Source of the DNA: JBDGSM01 sp042217615
GTDB lineage: Archaea > Nanohalarchaeota > Nanosalinia > Nanosalinales > Nanosalinaceae
Direction of reading: 5' to 3'
DNA length: 9,480 nt
NCBI GenBank assembly: GCA_042217615.1
Contig: JBDGSI010000059.1
Coordinates: 1-9,480 of the forward strand
Shown: positions 1-5,628 of the stretch, piece after piece
Position numbering within the stretch: the first letter of the stretch is position 1
How the letters are laid out: each line of letters starts with the position of its first letter
Position numbers and translations under genes: made by a program
The notes under the pieces: generated by a model
Seen by the model: the letters and a program-made list of their open reading frames with translations, nothing else
What the model was told of the DNA's origin: nothing
Databases searched by the model: none

Positions 1-60
1 TTAAATTTTGAATCATATGATTTATTTTTGAATCAAATGGTTAAAAAAGTAATCAGTGAT
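1..60 (+). promoter_or_regulatory. Three 20-bp-phased AATCA repeats before the PLD gene
   Basis: AATCA begins at 11, 31 and 51, so the copies are spaced exactly 20 bp, about two helical turns. The first two share the longer core TTTTGAATCA followed by an ATG triplet. The first copy is a perfect 12-bp palindrome, AATCATATGATT (11-22); the second, AATCAAATGGTT, is an imperfect version; the third overlaps the start codon region (AATCAGTGATG). AT-rich stretches between them (TTTATTTTT at 21-29) could serve as a TATA box. The arrangement suggests a phased operator for a regulator binding one DNA face, possibly autoregulation by the downstream HTH-containing protein. That role is inference. More copies may lie upstream of the window. 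Confidence 0.45.
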
Positions 61-1639
61 GAGGTTTTTATCTGAGGATATTTACAGTAGGGTTATGGTG
101 GATTTAGATAGTCTTGATGATGATGAACTTAAGGTTTTAGATTATGTCTTGAACTATTACGGGGATTCTAAAACTAGAACAGATTATTTGGAAGAGCGAT
201 CTGAGCTTTTAACTAGGGAGCTTTTATCTGAGTTGAAAGATAAGGATTTGGTTGCCGAGGAGGAGGCTAAAGATAGATATTCTAACAAGTACTCATTTCT
301 GAAGTTAGGAGGGGAAATTGAAAGTAGAGATGAATTGGAGAGTCTTATCGAAGAGAAAGAACTTTATTCAAAGTATGATGAAGAAGAAAGCTTATCTGAG
401 GTTTATGAGAATAAGCCTGCCCAGTTCGTAGGTTTTTTTGATAAGGTTAAACGATTTGATTCTGATAAAGTTACTGTAAGAAGTTCTCATAATAGTTACC
501 AGGGTATTTCCAGGAAGCTGGAAGAATTTGGATATGGTTATCAACTAGCGTATACAACGACTACAGATAACAGGAGTATACAATTCAATTTCAGAGATGA
601 GGATGCCAGGGATACTTTTTTGAAGCTTTCTGGCTCTATAATCGGAGATAACGTAAAGGGTCGTTCATCTCTTGAGTTATGGTGTAGCTATATATCGAAT
701 TATGTTGATAACTTGAAGGCAAACAGCGGGCCATATTCTATTTCTGAGGTAGCGGAGGTTGAAAAGAATAAGTTGGATGAACTGGAAAGTCTCCCTAAAG
801 AGGTTGTGAAGCAGGAAGTTGTTGAGGATTTAAAATCCAGAATTGATCATCTATTTAGAAAAGATTCTGGCTATAATTCACTTCTAGGTTACCTGTCTAT
901 CATACATGAGGAAGGCGTTGTTGAGGGTTCTGAAATATCTTTAAATCAGACAAAGCAGGAAAAATTAGATAGACTGGTTGAAAAAGGACTAATATTAAAA
1001 GAAGATTCTTCATATTATCTTACCGGCGCATTCTTACAGGCGTTTGAAGACGTACAGAAAAGATTGAAAGTTAACTCATATCCTATAGACAGTCTTTCCG
1101 ATTCAGAAGAAGCATTAGAAGAGATAATGTCGCGTGCAGATAAAGAGATCCGTATCGTAGATAGATACTTTGGTGAAACAGCTCTGAAGAGATTAAGAAG
1201 AGTGTGCCCTAAATCCAAAGGAATAAAAATTGAGATTCTATTCAGAAAACGTCAAGGAGTAAAGGAAGAATACGAAAAGGTTGACTCAGATGAGGACCGC
1301 TTTGAAATAAAACGCATATCTGATGGAGAAGAAGTACCTCATGATCGATTTATGATAATAGACGATGAGGAGCTATGGCAGTTAGGGGCCTCAATAAATG
1401 GACTAGGCAAGGACTTCTCTACCATCTATCTCCACAGCGAAGAAGATATAGACTGGTACGAAAGGAAGTTTGATGAATGGGCTGAAAACTCCAAAAAACT
1501 GGACGGTGTCAAACCTGAAGACCAGATCGATAAACTAAAACGAAAAATCAACGAACTGGCCCGAATAATCGACAACAATCCACAGATAATAGAAAATTTA
1601 GAAGGCCACTACAAAGAGATAGCAAAACACCTAGAATGA
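59..1639 (+). CDS. PLD-like domain protein with a winged-helix segment (putative defence-associated)
   Basis: Encodes 526 residues from ATG 59; a GTG three bases earlier (56) is the alternative start. The C-terminal third resembles degenerate phospholipase-D-like domains found in accessory and defence proteins. H428-x-R430-x4-D435 replaces the usual HxKxxxxD, and it is followed by G443-A-S445-x-N447 in a GASIN-GLG context. Residues about 285-325 look like a winged helix ending in a YYLTG wing, and residues about 20-50 may hold another helical DNA-binding segment. The last ~40 residues are helical, coiled-coil-like. The Lys-to-Arg change and the single HxR motif suggest binding or dimer-dependent catalysis rather than a classic lipase. 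The gene is AT-rich, contains no AGGCCT although the rest of the window averages about 3.5 per kb, and lies beside a CRISPR array, so transfer is likely. No family name could be assigned. The reading frame is certain; the function is inferred. Confidence 0.8.
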   Translation: MRFLSEDIYSRVMVDLDSLDDDELKVLDYVLNYYGDSKTRTDYLEERSELLTRELLSELKDKDLVAEEEAKDRYSNKYSFLKLGGEIESRDELESLIEEKELYSKYDEEESLSEVYENKPAQFVGFFDKVKRFDSDKVTVRSSHNSYQGISRKLEEFGYGYQLAYTTTTDNRSIQFNFRDEDARDTFLKLSGSIIGDNVKGRSSLELWCSYISNYVDNLKANSGPYSISEVAEVEKNKLDELESLPKEVVKQEVVEDLKSRIDHLFRKDSGYNSLLGYLSIIHEEGVVEGSEISLNQTKQEKLDRLVEKGLILKEDSSYYLTGAFLQAFEDVQKRLKVNSYPIDSLSDSEEALEEIMSRADKEIRIVDRYFGETALKRLRRVCPKSKGIKIEILFRKRQGVKEEYEKVDSDEDRFEIKRISDGEEVPHDRFMIIDDEELWQLGASINGLGKDFSTIYLHSEEDIDWYERKFDEWAENSKKLDGVKPEDQIDKLKRKINELARIIDNNPQIIENLEGHYKEIAKHLE

Positions 1640-1683
1640 ACATCTCTTATTTCCTTCCCTATCTGATTATGGCCTCTCTGGAA

Positions 1684-1701
1684 GACTACGATTATGTAGT
1701 C
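1684..1701. repeat. Short inverted repeat at the distal end of the CRISPR array
   Basis: GACTAC (1684-1689) and GTAGTC (1696-1701) form a perfect 6-bp stem with a 6-nt loop, ending two bases before the last CRISPR repeat. On the minus-strand array transcript it lies immediately downstream of the array. It could act as a 3' hairpin or be chance; no U-run follows it. The rest of the 64-bp gap after the PLD gene (1640-1703) shows nothing else. Confidence 0.4.
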
Positions 1702-1703
1702 AT

Positions 1704-1885
1704 GTTTCAATAGTTGATACTTTTTCTGACTTCTTAGACCGAAAAAGTTTCGATTAACAGAGAGATGGTGTATGTCGTGTTTCAATAGTTGATACTTTTT
1801 CTGACTTCTTAGACACGCTTCTTCAAACCCTCAACAACAACTTTTGAATGTTTCAATAGTTGATACTTTTTCTGACTTCTTAGAC
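1704..1885 (-). CRISPR. Three-repeat CRISPR array, transcribed on the minus strand
   Basis: Three identical 36-bp repeats lie at 1704-1739, 1779-1814 and 1850-1885. They begin GTTTCAATAG and end TTCTTAGAC on the plus strand. Two unrelated spacers separate them: 1740-1778 (39 nt) and 1815-1849 (35 nt). On the minus strand the repeat ends in ATTGAAAC, the usual 8-nt crRNA 5' handle of type I-B and type III repeats, so the array reads right to left and its leader lies at 1886 onward. By that polarity the spacer at 1815-1849 is the newest. The distal repeat is not degenerate. No complete cas gene is in the window; only a Cas1 C-terminal relic lies beyond the leader. Spacer targets cannot be judged from here. 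Confidence 0.95.
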
Positions 1886-1990
1886 TGGTGGTAAAATGTG
1901 GGTTATAGAGTCTCTTATGTCTTGTGATTGGTTAGATTTAAGAATCGGGTTCATTAAGGGAGGCTGTACAGAGGCCTTTTATAGGTCGAT
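1886..1990 (-). promoter_or_regulatory. Probable CRISPR leader and promoter
   Basis: This AT-rich, non-coding stretch lies on the leader side of the array as fixed by the ATTGAAAC repeat end. The minus strand carries CCTATAAAAGG (1976-1986), a strong archaeal TATA box; transcription would start near 1955, about 70 nt before the first repeat. Weaker TATA-like sequences occur nearer the array (around 1904 and 1935). An AGGCCT copy at 1972-1977 touches the TATA box. Leader function is inferred from position and promoter sequence. Confidence 0.55.
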
Positions 1991-1994
1991 TTAT

Positions 1995-2210
1995 TCAACG
2001 TTTGAACACTAGCGGATGATACTTCTGGTTTTCTCCCGTGATTACTTTCCTCAGCAGTATGGCCTGTAGTCTGATGGCCTTTCGGCGGGTTACCTGGTAC
2101 TCGAATTTGGGGTGGAGGAATTTTTCGTTCATGTAGTCTTCCCATTTCTCCATGAAGGTGGAGAATTTTTCGTCTTTCAGGAGGTTCCAGAGACCTTCTG
2201 ATCCCGATGA
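1995..2210 (-). pseudogene. cas1: Cas1 C-terminal remnant (truncated CRISPR integrase)
   Basis: Reading the minus strand from 2210 to the TGA at 1995-1997 gives 71 residues with no start codon at the front and an in-frame TAG at 2211-2213 just upstream. The segment FLHPKFEYQVTRRKAIRLQA, followed by ILLRKVITGE and a terminal YHPLVFKR, matches the end of Cas1 proteins: a basic helix with the (R)AIRLQA motif, then a short GE-Y-P tail. Cas1 is the catalytic integrase of spacer acquisition and is normally about 300-340 residues, so at least three quarters are missing, including the active-site Glu/His residues. Its strand and place, directly upstream of the array leader, are those of a cas1/cas2-CRISPR locus. 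The broken end coincides with the start of the winged-helix gene at 2207. An annotator that requires a start codon would miss it. Identification is from motif recognition, not a search. Confidence 0.75.
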
Positions 2211-2503
2211 CTATTGCATCCATTTATTCTCAAGAGATAGAGGAGACCTATTTCAGGAGCGATATAGACTCGGATCTCCAGAAAATACAGATACCTCATA
2301 CAGATTTCCGTTTGAAAGAATCTGAGCAGAAAATCTTGAAGTCAATAGATAATAAGGCAGATAAGGTGAAGGATATTGTTGACGAAACAGATCTCTCAGA
2401 ATCTACAGTTTACAGGAGATTGGGCGATTTAGAACAGAAAAATATAATTGAAGAGAAAGAAGAAGGTTACAGAAAGACTTTAACCGGCGAGATAATCTCC
2501 TAA
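2207..2503 (+). CDS. Small winged-helix DNA-binding protein, possibly N-terminally altered
   Basis: The 98-residue product has a winged-helix domain at about residues 37-98. A KESEQKILKSI helix is followed by an HTH whose recognition helix reads DLSESTVYRRLGDLEQKNII and by a wing ending YRKTLTGEI. This resembles MarR/TrmB/ArsR-like archaeal regulators, which are dimeric DNA binders. The first ~36 residues match nothing recognisable. No ribosome-binding site precedes ATG 2207, and the ATG lies inside the broken front edge of the cas1 relic on the other strand, so the present N-terminus may be a rearrangement product and the protein a fragment of a longer regulator. It converges on cysS: its TAA (2501-2503) and the cysS TAG (2500-2502) overlap in CTAA. 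No AGGCCT occurs in it. Confidence 0.65.
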   Translation: MTIASIYSQEIEETYFRSDIDSDLQKIQIPHTDFRLKESEQKILKSIDNKADKVKDIVDETDLSESTVYRRLGDLEQKNIIEEKEEGYRKTLTGEIIS

Positions 2504-3954
2504 TTTTTCTCCACCCAGACTGCTCCTCTATCCGTGTCTTCTACTTCGAAGCCGAGGCCTTCCAGTCTATCACGAATGAAGTCGCTGGTTTCGTAGTCCT
2601 CTCTTTCTCTTGCGTCTTCACGTAGTTCCAGAAGTGAGTCCATAAGGCCTTCGAGTTTTTCGTCTTCTTGGAAGGTTATGCCGAGGATTTTAAGTGCTTC
2701 TAGGATGTATTCTCTGGCTTTGACGAAGCTGCCGTTGTTTCCGTTTTCTAGTTCTGCGTTGACTTCTTTGATGAACTGCATCAGGGCTTGTTTTGCTTTT
2801 GCAGTGTTCAGATCGTCGTCCATTGCTTTTTCAAAGTTTTCAAGGAATTTTTCTTTCTCTTCTTTCAGTGCTTCTTTCCCTGTGCCTGAGAATTTTTCTA
2901 TTTTTCTTAGAGTCTTTTTTATGCGTTTTAATTCTTTTTCTGCTTTTTCAAGGCCTTCTATGGAGAAGTTGGTTTCGCTGCGGTAATGCGAGGATAGCAG
3001 GTAGAGTCTTATCGTGTTTCCGGTGAATCCTTCTTCTAGGAGGTCTCTTATCATGTAGAAATTGCCTTCTGATTTGCTCATTTTTTCTCCTTCTACCTGG
3101 ATGAACTCGTTGTGCAGCCAGTACCGTGCCTGGCCTTTTCCTGAAGCTGCGAAGGCCTGAGCCCGTTCGTTCGGGTGATGTGGGAAGATATGGTCTTTTC
3201 CACCGGCGTGAATATCGAACTCATCGCCCAGGTACTGCTGACTCATTACTGAGCATTCTATGTGCCAGCCAGGATAACCGACTGATTTTACGAGTTCGCC
3301 GTCGATCTCGAACTTTGCAGTCCACTTCATTAAATGATCTGATCCTTCCGCGTTCAGCCAGAGAGCGAAGTCGTACTGGTTCTTCTTTTTATCGTCAGGC
3401 TCTACACGGCTTTTGGCCTCCTCCTTCAACTGTTCAAGGTCTTTCTTCGCCATCTCGCCGTAAGGATAATCCTCAGCAAAGGCCTCGACATCGAAGTAAA
3501 TATTTCCATCTACTTCGTAGGCGTAGCCGTTGTCGTAGATTTTCTGGACGTACTCTATCATCTCGTTGATATGGCCTGTGGCTCTGGGAACGATGTCCTG
3601 CCGTTCAATGTTCAAAGCCTTTGTATCTTCAAAGTAACGTTCTATCTGGCTTTCAACAAGCTCCATGGGTTCAAGGCCTAGCTTTTTCGCTCTTTTCTCA
3701 ACTTTGTCCTCTCCCTGGTCTCCGTCATCGGTTAAATGGCCTACATCGGTAATGTTCTGGACGTGTCTTACTGTGTAGTTTTTGTGGCGCAGGTAACGCT
3801 TCAAGGTATCCCATACAACGTAGGCGCGGGCATTCCCTATATGCAGGTCGTCGTAAATTGTCTGTCCACAGCTGTAGAATGTAACTTTTCCTTCTTCCTT
3901 CGGTTTAAATTCTTGTTTCTCACGCTCCAAAGTATTGTATAGTTTCAGAACCAT
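2500..3954 (-). CDS. cysS: Cysteinyl-tRNA synthetase
   Basis: Class I synthetase that activates cysteine with ATP and charges tRNA-Cys in the cytoplasm. The 484-residue protein is full length for the family. It carries the HIGH signature as H38-I-G-N41, the KMSKS loop at 291-295, and the four zinc ligands that select cysteine: C29, C234 (in WHIEC), H259 and E263 (in HHPNE). Their spacing equals that of the E. coli enzyme (C28, C209, H234, E238), with about 25 residues inserted after the first ligand. The first cysteine motif reads CGQT rather than the common CGPT. ATG 3954 is preceded by GGTGG six bases upstream. Six AGGCCT copies lie in the gene, mostly reading Gly-Leu. A tRNA-Cys gene lies about 3.8 kb away on the same strand. 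Confidence 0.98.
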   Translation of the reverse strand: MVLKLYNTLEREKQEFKPKEEGKVTFYSCGQTIYDDLHIGNARAYVVWDTLKRYLRHKNYTVRHVQNITDVGHLTDDGDQGEDKVEKRAKKLGLEPMELVESQIERYFEDTKALNIERQDIVPRATGHINEMIEYVQKIYDNGYAYEVDGNIYFDVEAFAEDYPYGEMAKKDLEQLKEEAKSRVEPDDKKKNQYDFALWLNAEGSDHLMKWTAKFEIDGELVKSVGYPGWHIECSVMSQQYLGDEFDIHAGGKDHIFPHHPNERAQAFAASGKGQARYWLHNEFIQVEGEKMSKSEGNFYMIRDLLEEGFTGNTIRLYLLSSHYRSETNFSIEGLEKAEKELKRIKKTLRKIEKFSGTGKEALKEEKEKFLENFEKAMDDDLNTAKAKQALMQFIKEVNAELENGNNGSFVKAREYILEALKILGITFQEDEKLEGLMDSLLELREDAREREDYETSDFIRDRLEGLGFEVEDTDRGAVWVEKN

Positions 3955-4070
3955 GAAGAACCACCTAAGGCCTTGAGCAGCGGAGAAACTAGAGAGAAAG
4001 CTTCAGTGACACGGGCAAAAACGACCACTGCTCATATACAAAAGTGTTTGAAATCAGTTTTTAAATAAGA
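3955..4070 (-). promoter_or_regulatory. cysS promoter and possibly structured 5' leader
   Basis: On the minus strand, TTATTTAAAA (about 4058-4067) is a good TATA box; a second candidate, TGTATATG, lies at 4034-4041. GAGCAGTGG (4033-4025) can pair with CCGCTGCTC (3983-3975) through nine base pairs including one G-U, enclosing about 41 nt, with an alternative inner CAGTG/CACTG pairing. If the first TATA box is used, the transcript would begin at or near this stem. If the second is used, part of the stem is lost. AGGCCT lies at 3968-3973, just before the GGTGG ribosome-binding site. A regulatory role is speculative. Confidence 0.4.
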
Positions 4071-4078
4071 AAGGCCTT

Positions 4079-4471
4079 TTATTTCAGGTCTAAACGTTCC
4101 GGGGCCTTAACCTTGCCGAGGCTGTTGTAGTCTTTGATTTCACCGATTTTAATCCAGTCATATCTATCGTGTTCCTCACTCATCTCTACCTCTCTGGAAT
4201 CCGACTTCAGTAAGACTGGATAGACCTTCCATTTTCCAAGTTCTCCGACGTTGAGGTAGGGTTCTCCTTTTCTGACAACTTCAGTTTCCAGCCCGGTTTC
4301 TTCTTTTGCTTCACGAACCGCTGCTTCTTCCACAGTTTCACCTTCCTCAATCTTTCCGCCGGGAAACGTCCACTTACCGCTGCTACTGTTTTTCGGGGAA
4401 CGCCTCATAAACAGATATTCTCCACTATTTTCAACTACACTGAGAGCAACCCTGCCTTCAATATCAACCAA
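4079..4471 (-). CDS. Nudix hydrolase (MutT-like), copy 1
   Basis: A 130-residue single-domain Nudix protein of the usual MutT size (about 130-150). These enzymes hydrolyse nucleoside diphosphates linked to another group, using Mg2+ bound by the Nudix box. The box is complete: G-x5-E-x7-REAKEETGL, starting at GKIEEGE after the FPG motif. The C-terminal EHDRYDWI segment is common in MutT/ADP-ribose-type members; the substrate cannot be told. The start is TTG at 4471, supported by GAGGAG six bases upstream and by the absence of any ATG or GTG before the upstream stop. A TATA-like TTTATAG lies at about 4505-4512. The TAA stop is followed at once by AAGGCCTTT. It pairs best with copy 4 at 5621-6019 (shared VVRKGE/IIRKGK and VYP/VHP segments), suggesting an old duplication. 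Confidence 0.93.
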   Translation of the reverse strand: MVDIEGRVALSVVENSGEYLFMRRSPKNSSSGKWTFPGGKIEEGETVEEAAVREAKEETGLETEVVRKGEPYLNVGELGKWKVYPVLLKSDSREVEMSEEHDRYDWIKIGEIKDYNSLGKVKAPERLDLK

Positions 4472-4574
4472 CTTTAACTCCTCTGATTCTGAAATTGAGA
4501 GCCCTATAAATTTATTTGTCAGGTTCTGACTGCCTCAAAACCCTATTTAAGTTTTTGTATGGCTTAGTAGTTAC
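4472..4574. promoter_or_regulatory. Divergent promoter region between Nudix copy 1 and a small ORF
   Basis: Two oppositely directed promoters can be read. For the minus-strand Nudix gene, TTTATAG lies within the perfect palindrome ATAAATTTAT (4506-4515), placing the start near 4482. For the plus strand, TATTTAA (4544-4550) lies 25-31 bp before ATG 4575, as expected for a leaderless mRNA. Confidence 0.45.
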
Positions 4575-4739
4575 ATGCTTGAAAGCAGGCTACAGCTTCC
4601 TCGTGTAGGGAATGCAGAGGAAATCAGGCTTGATTTCGGGATTGAATCAATAAGCTACTCGCCTCAGGTAAAACTCGATGAATACAGGCAAGAGGAAGGG
4701 CTCTCTCCTAGCCCTATGGCATTAAAGAACGGGAATTAA
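4575..4739 (+). CDS. Small hypothetical protein, 54 residues, leaderless
   Basis: A 54-codon plus-strand ORF with ATG 4575 and TAA 4737-4739. It has no Shine-Dalgarno sequence, but its TATA box is at exactly the distance that puts transcription start on the ATG. The product starts MLESRLQLPRVGNAEEIRLD and ends in a polar Ser/Pro-rich tail; it has no membrane segment and no recognised domain. Its stop codon runs into an AAGGCCTT palindrome, the same arrangement as at the ends of two clear genes in this window. It is the only plausible gene in the 275-bp gap between two minus-strand Nudix genes. A conserved short protein is plausible, but a chance ORF cannot be excluded. Confidence 0.45.
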   Translation: MLESRLQLPRVGNAEEIRLDFGIESISYSPQVKLDEYRQEEGLSPSPMALKNGN

Positions 4740-4746
4740 GGCCTTT

Positions 4747-5196
4747 CTACGCTGTTGGTGCTTTCTCCAGTTTTTCGAAGAATTTTCTCAACTTCTCATT
4801 TTCCTCCAGGTGCTGGTTGTCAAGCTCTCCAAGCTCTTTCTCCAGATTTTCTGCTTCAACCCATTTCACTTCCTGAAGATCATCCATAGCTTCCGCGTTC
4901 ATAGAACCTGCTTCCACATGGTATACGATCCTGTAGATATCGTCCGGCCCTATATCTACTTCTCCTGAAAAGTTTACGTCCACTAACTGGAAGATTTCGG
5001 ATTCAAGGCCTGTTTCCTCCTTTACCTCTCGTTTCACAGCTTTTTCTGTATCCTCTCCTTTTTCAACGAAGCCTCCGGGCAGGTGCCACTGTCCTGCGAT
5101 CACTCTGTCTTCGGCGTCTTCTTTCTGGCCAATCAAGATTTTACCTCTGTAGGTTATAACTGCGCCGACCGCTAATTTGAACTCTTCTCTAGACAT
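4747..5196 (-). CDS. Nudix hydrolase, copy 2
   Basis: A 149-residue Nudix protein with a complete box, G-x5-E-x7-REVKEETGL, beginning at GFVEKGE after WHLPG. The preceding LIGQKED segment and the C-terminal VKWVEAENL are typical. The lack of further motifs leaves the substrate open; ADP-ribose or (d)NTP derivatives are usual for such proteins. The start is ATG 5196 (MSREEFKLAV), preceded by AGGTGAG five bases upstream; a GTG at 5205 is an alternative but lies before that ribosome-binding site. The ATG overlaps the stop of the upstream Nudix gene by 8 bp (ATGTCTAG), so translation is probably coupled. Its N-terminus (MSREEF) and body closely parallel copy 3 (MSRRDLF), showing a tandem duplication. 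AGGCCT at 5006-5011 encodes part of ETGL. Confidence 0.93.
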   Translation of the reverse strand: MSREEFKLAVGAVITYRGKILIGQKEDAEDRVIAGQWHLPGGFVEKGEDTEKAVKREVKEETGLESEIFQLVDVNFSGEVDIGPDDIYRIVYHVEAGSMNAEAMDDLQEVKWVEAENLEKELGELDNQHLEENEKLRKFFEKLEKAPTA

Positions 5197-5628
5197 TTTT
5201 CTCACCTAGACCGAGTGCTTCCGCGATTTGCGGCCTCTCCAGCCATTTCAAATCGGTTTCCAGAAAGTCTCTCAATTCTTCTTTTTCAACCCATCTCACA
5301 TCATCGAGATCGTCACTCGGATTTAATTCTCCTGACACATTTGAACACAGGAAGAACAAACGGAGCATAGGCTGCCTGTCTCTATTTGGATAATATCTCT
5401 CAGTTCCGTAAACAAGTTCGTCAATTTCCGCCTCCAAACCTGTTTCCTCCTTTATCTCTCTTCTACAGCATCTTCCAGGGTTTCTCCGTGATCCATGTGG
5501 CCGCCGGGAAAGTGCCATTCTCCGCTGATCGGGTGTCCTTCTACTTCTTCTTTCTTACCTATCAGGACTTTACCGTCTTTTTCAACTATACCGGTACACA
5601 CAACTCTGAACAGATCTCTTCTAGACAT
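5189..5628 (-). pseudogene. Nudix hydrolase, copy 3, with a one-base frameshift
   Basis: From ATG 5628 the minus strand encodes 56 good Nudix residues (MSRRDLFRVV, VLIGKKEEVEG, WHFPGGHMDHGE) and then hits TAA two codons later. In the -1 frame the protein continues without a gap as REIKEETGLEAEI to a TAG at 5189. Joined, the two parts give 146 residues and a perfect Nudix box; the shift falls between the seventh variable residue and the Arg of REIKEETGL, at the purine run around 5460-5466. One missing A would explain it. Either the gene is a recent pseudogene or this is a sequencing or assembly error. Both halves are otherwise undamaged, which favours a very young or artefactual break. Both ends overlap neighbours by 8 bp through ATGTCTAG. 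A conventional start at 5518 would give a wrong N-terminus. Confidence 0.85.

Noticed and set aside
917..929. 13-nt match (GTTGTTGAGGGTT) between the PLD gene and the complement of spacer 1815-1849, suggesting self-targeting
   Set aside because: The match is outside the crRNA seed, is low-complexity, and fails on both sides; chance is sufficient.
1954..2223. Minus-strand ORF of 89 residues starting at 2223
   Set aside because: It covers the cas1 relic in the wrong frame; the Cas1-like sequence reads in the neighbouring minus frame, and this product looks like no known protein.
2678..3942. Several plus-strand ORFs of 68-147 residues inside cysS
   Set aside because: They are antisense shadows of an unmistakable cysS; their products are Ser/Phe- or Arg-rich with no domain.
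5440..5480. Programmed -1 frameshift in Nudix copy 3
   Set aside because: No slippery heptamer or clear downstream structure is visible; the AGGAGG nearby simply encodes the conserved KEE of the box. A base deletion or sequence error is simpler.
5189..5518. Separate Nudix gene starting at 5518
   Set aside because: The first ~19 residues are out-of-frame translation of the true Nudix sequence; the gene begins at 5628 and is frameshifted.
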